From positions 1 to 6,111 of the forward strand of contig JALSTE010000813.1 in NCBI GenBank assembly GCA_026983855.1: DNA of 6,111 bases, written 5' to 3'. Under the pieces are notes generated by a model. That model made no database searches. It was not told where the DNA came from and saw only the letters and a program-made list of their open reading frames with translations. Below are positions 5,851-6,111 of this stretch, in pieces. A program made the translations under genes and the position numbers. Numbering within the stretch: position 1 is the first letter of the stretch; every line of letters starts with the position of its first letter. The stretch comes from Acidimicrobiia bacterium. GTDB taxonomy: Bacteria; Actinomycetota; Acidimicrobiia; Acidimicrobiales; Poriferisodalaceae.

Positions 5851-6084
5851 ATGACCTCCGGAGAGACCTGGCTGTTGCGTGCCTTCGCCCTGTGGACCAT
5901 CTGGGTGTGGGGTACCCGTATCTGGAACGTTTTCAGCGCCGACAACTCCGTCGGCTTCATCGTGGTGCACGTGGTCCTGGCCCTGGTGTCGGTGGCCTTC
6001 GCGGTGGCGGCCCTGGTGGTGGTGAGCCGGGTACGCCGGCGCAACCCCGATCGCCACACCGAGGAACTGGCCTCCCGCGGTTGA
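5851..6084 (+). CDS. Small two-helix membrane protein, SCO4848-like
   Basis: This is a 77-residue integral membrane protein. Two hydrophobic segments are visible, at about 8-26 (Trp-rich, with the pattern FALWTIWVWGTRIWN) and 34-60 (FIVVHVVLALVSVAFAV), joined by a short polar loop and followed by a basic tail (SRVRRRNPDR). The layout W-x(n)-FA-x-W-x-x-W … F-I-x-VH-x-x-LA-x-x-S resembles the actinobacterial SCO4848 family of small membrane proteins of unknown function, recalled from memory and not verified. The gene starts 36 nt after the permease stop with no close ribosome binding site, but with a TANNNT element at leaderless distance. It may be transcribed separately or read through from the operon. 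Dependence on the transporter is unproven. Confidence 0.75.
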   Translation: MTSGETWLLRAFALWTIWVWGTRIWNVFSADNSVGFIVVHVVLALVSVAFAVAALVVVSRVRRRNPDRHTEELASRG

Positions 6085-6111
6085 GTGGTGCTGGTGGGGG
6101 TGTGGCCTCCC

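Noticed and set aside
5509..6057. Minus-strand open frames of 154 and 182 codons
   Set aside because: They are His/Pro/Gln- or Thr/Arg-rich and mirror the Val/Gly/Leu-rich membrane helices on the plus strand. There is no independent coding signal.
6085..6111. Right-edge sequence after the last stop
   Set aside because: Only 27 bases, G/T-rich, with no stem-loop, start codon context or minus-strand stop that would support a feature.

Overview
The window looks like a high-GC actinobacterial chromosome segment. Support for this comes from strong G/C third-position bias, GTG and TTG starts, a PG_binding_1-containing adaptor paired with a MacB-type ABC transporter (a frequent actinobacterial arrangement), and a small two-helix protein resembling the SCO4848 family. 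Lineage below the phylum cannot be fixed from sequence alone. All supported genes lie on the + strand.

Layout: positions 2-169 hold the C-terminal end of an upstream gene. Positions 170-457 are non-coding and carry a good sigma70-like promoter (TTGACG, 17-bp spacer, TAAGAT), an inverted repeat inside that promoter, a perfect tandem 10-bp repeat and a possible short leader ORF. A tightly packed five-gene operon follows: a lipoprotein (458-1573), a second secreted or membrane-anchored protein (1584-2651), a peptidoglycan-binding efflux adaptor (2648-3982), a MacB/LolD-type ATPase (3979-4653) and a MacB/FtsX-type permease (4654-5814). Junctions are a 10-nt gap, a TTGA overlap, a GTGA overlap and a zero-gap TGA|GTG junction. 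A separate 77-residue membrane protein (5851-6084) may have its own leaderless promoter.

The ATPase and permease should form a homodimeric mechanotransmission-type (MacB-like) machine. The adaptor probably connects it to the cell wall through its peptidoglycan-binding domain and coiled coil. The most interesting part is the first two genes. Their products, unlike any family I can name, are diverged paralogues with four equivalently placed cysteines. Each also appears to be an internal duplication of a two-cysteine module, giving four module copies in tandem. They are probably extracytoplasmic partners or substrate-handling parts of the transporter. What is transported is unknown.
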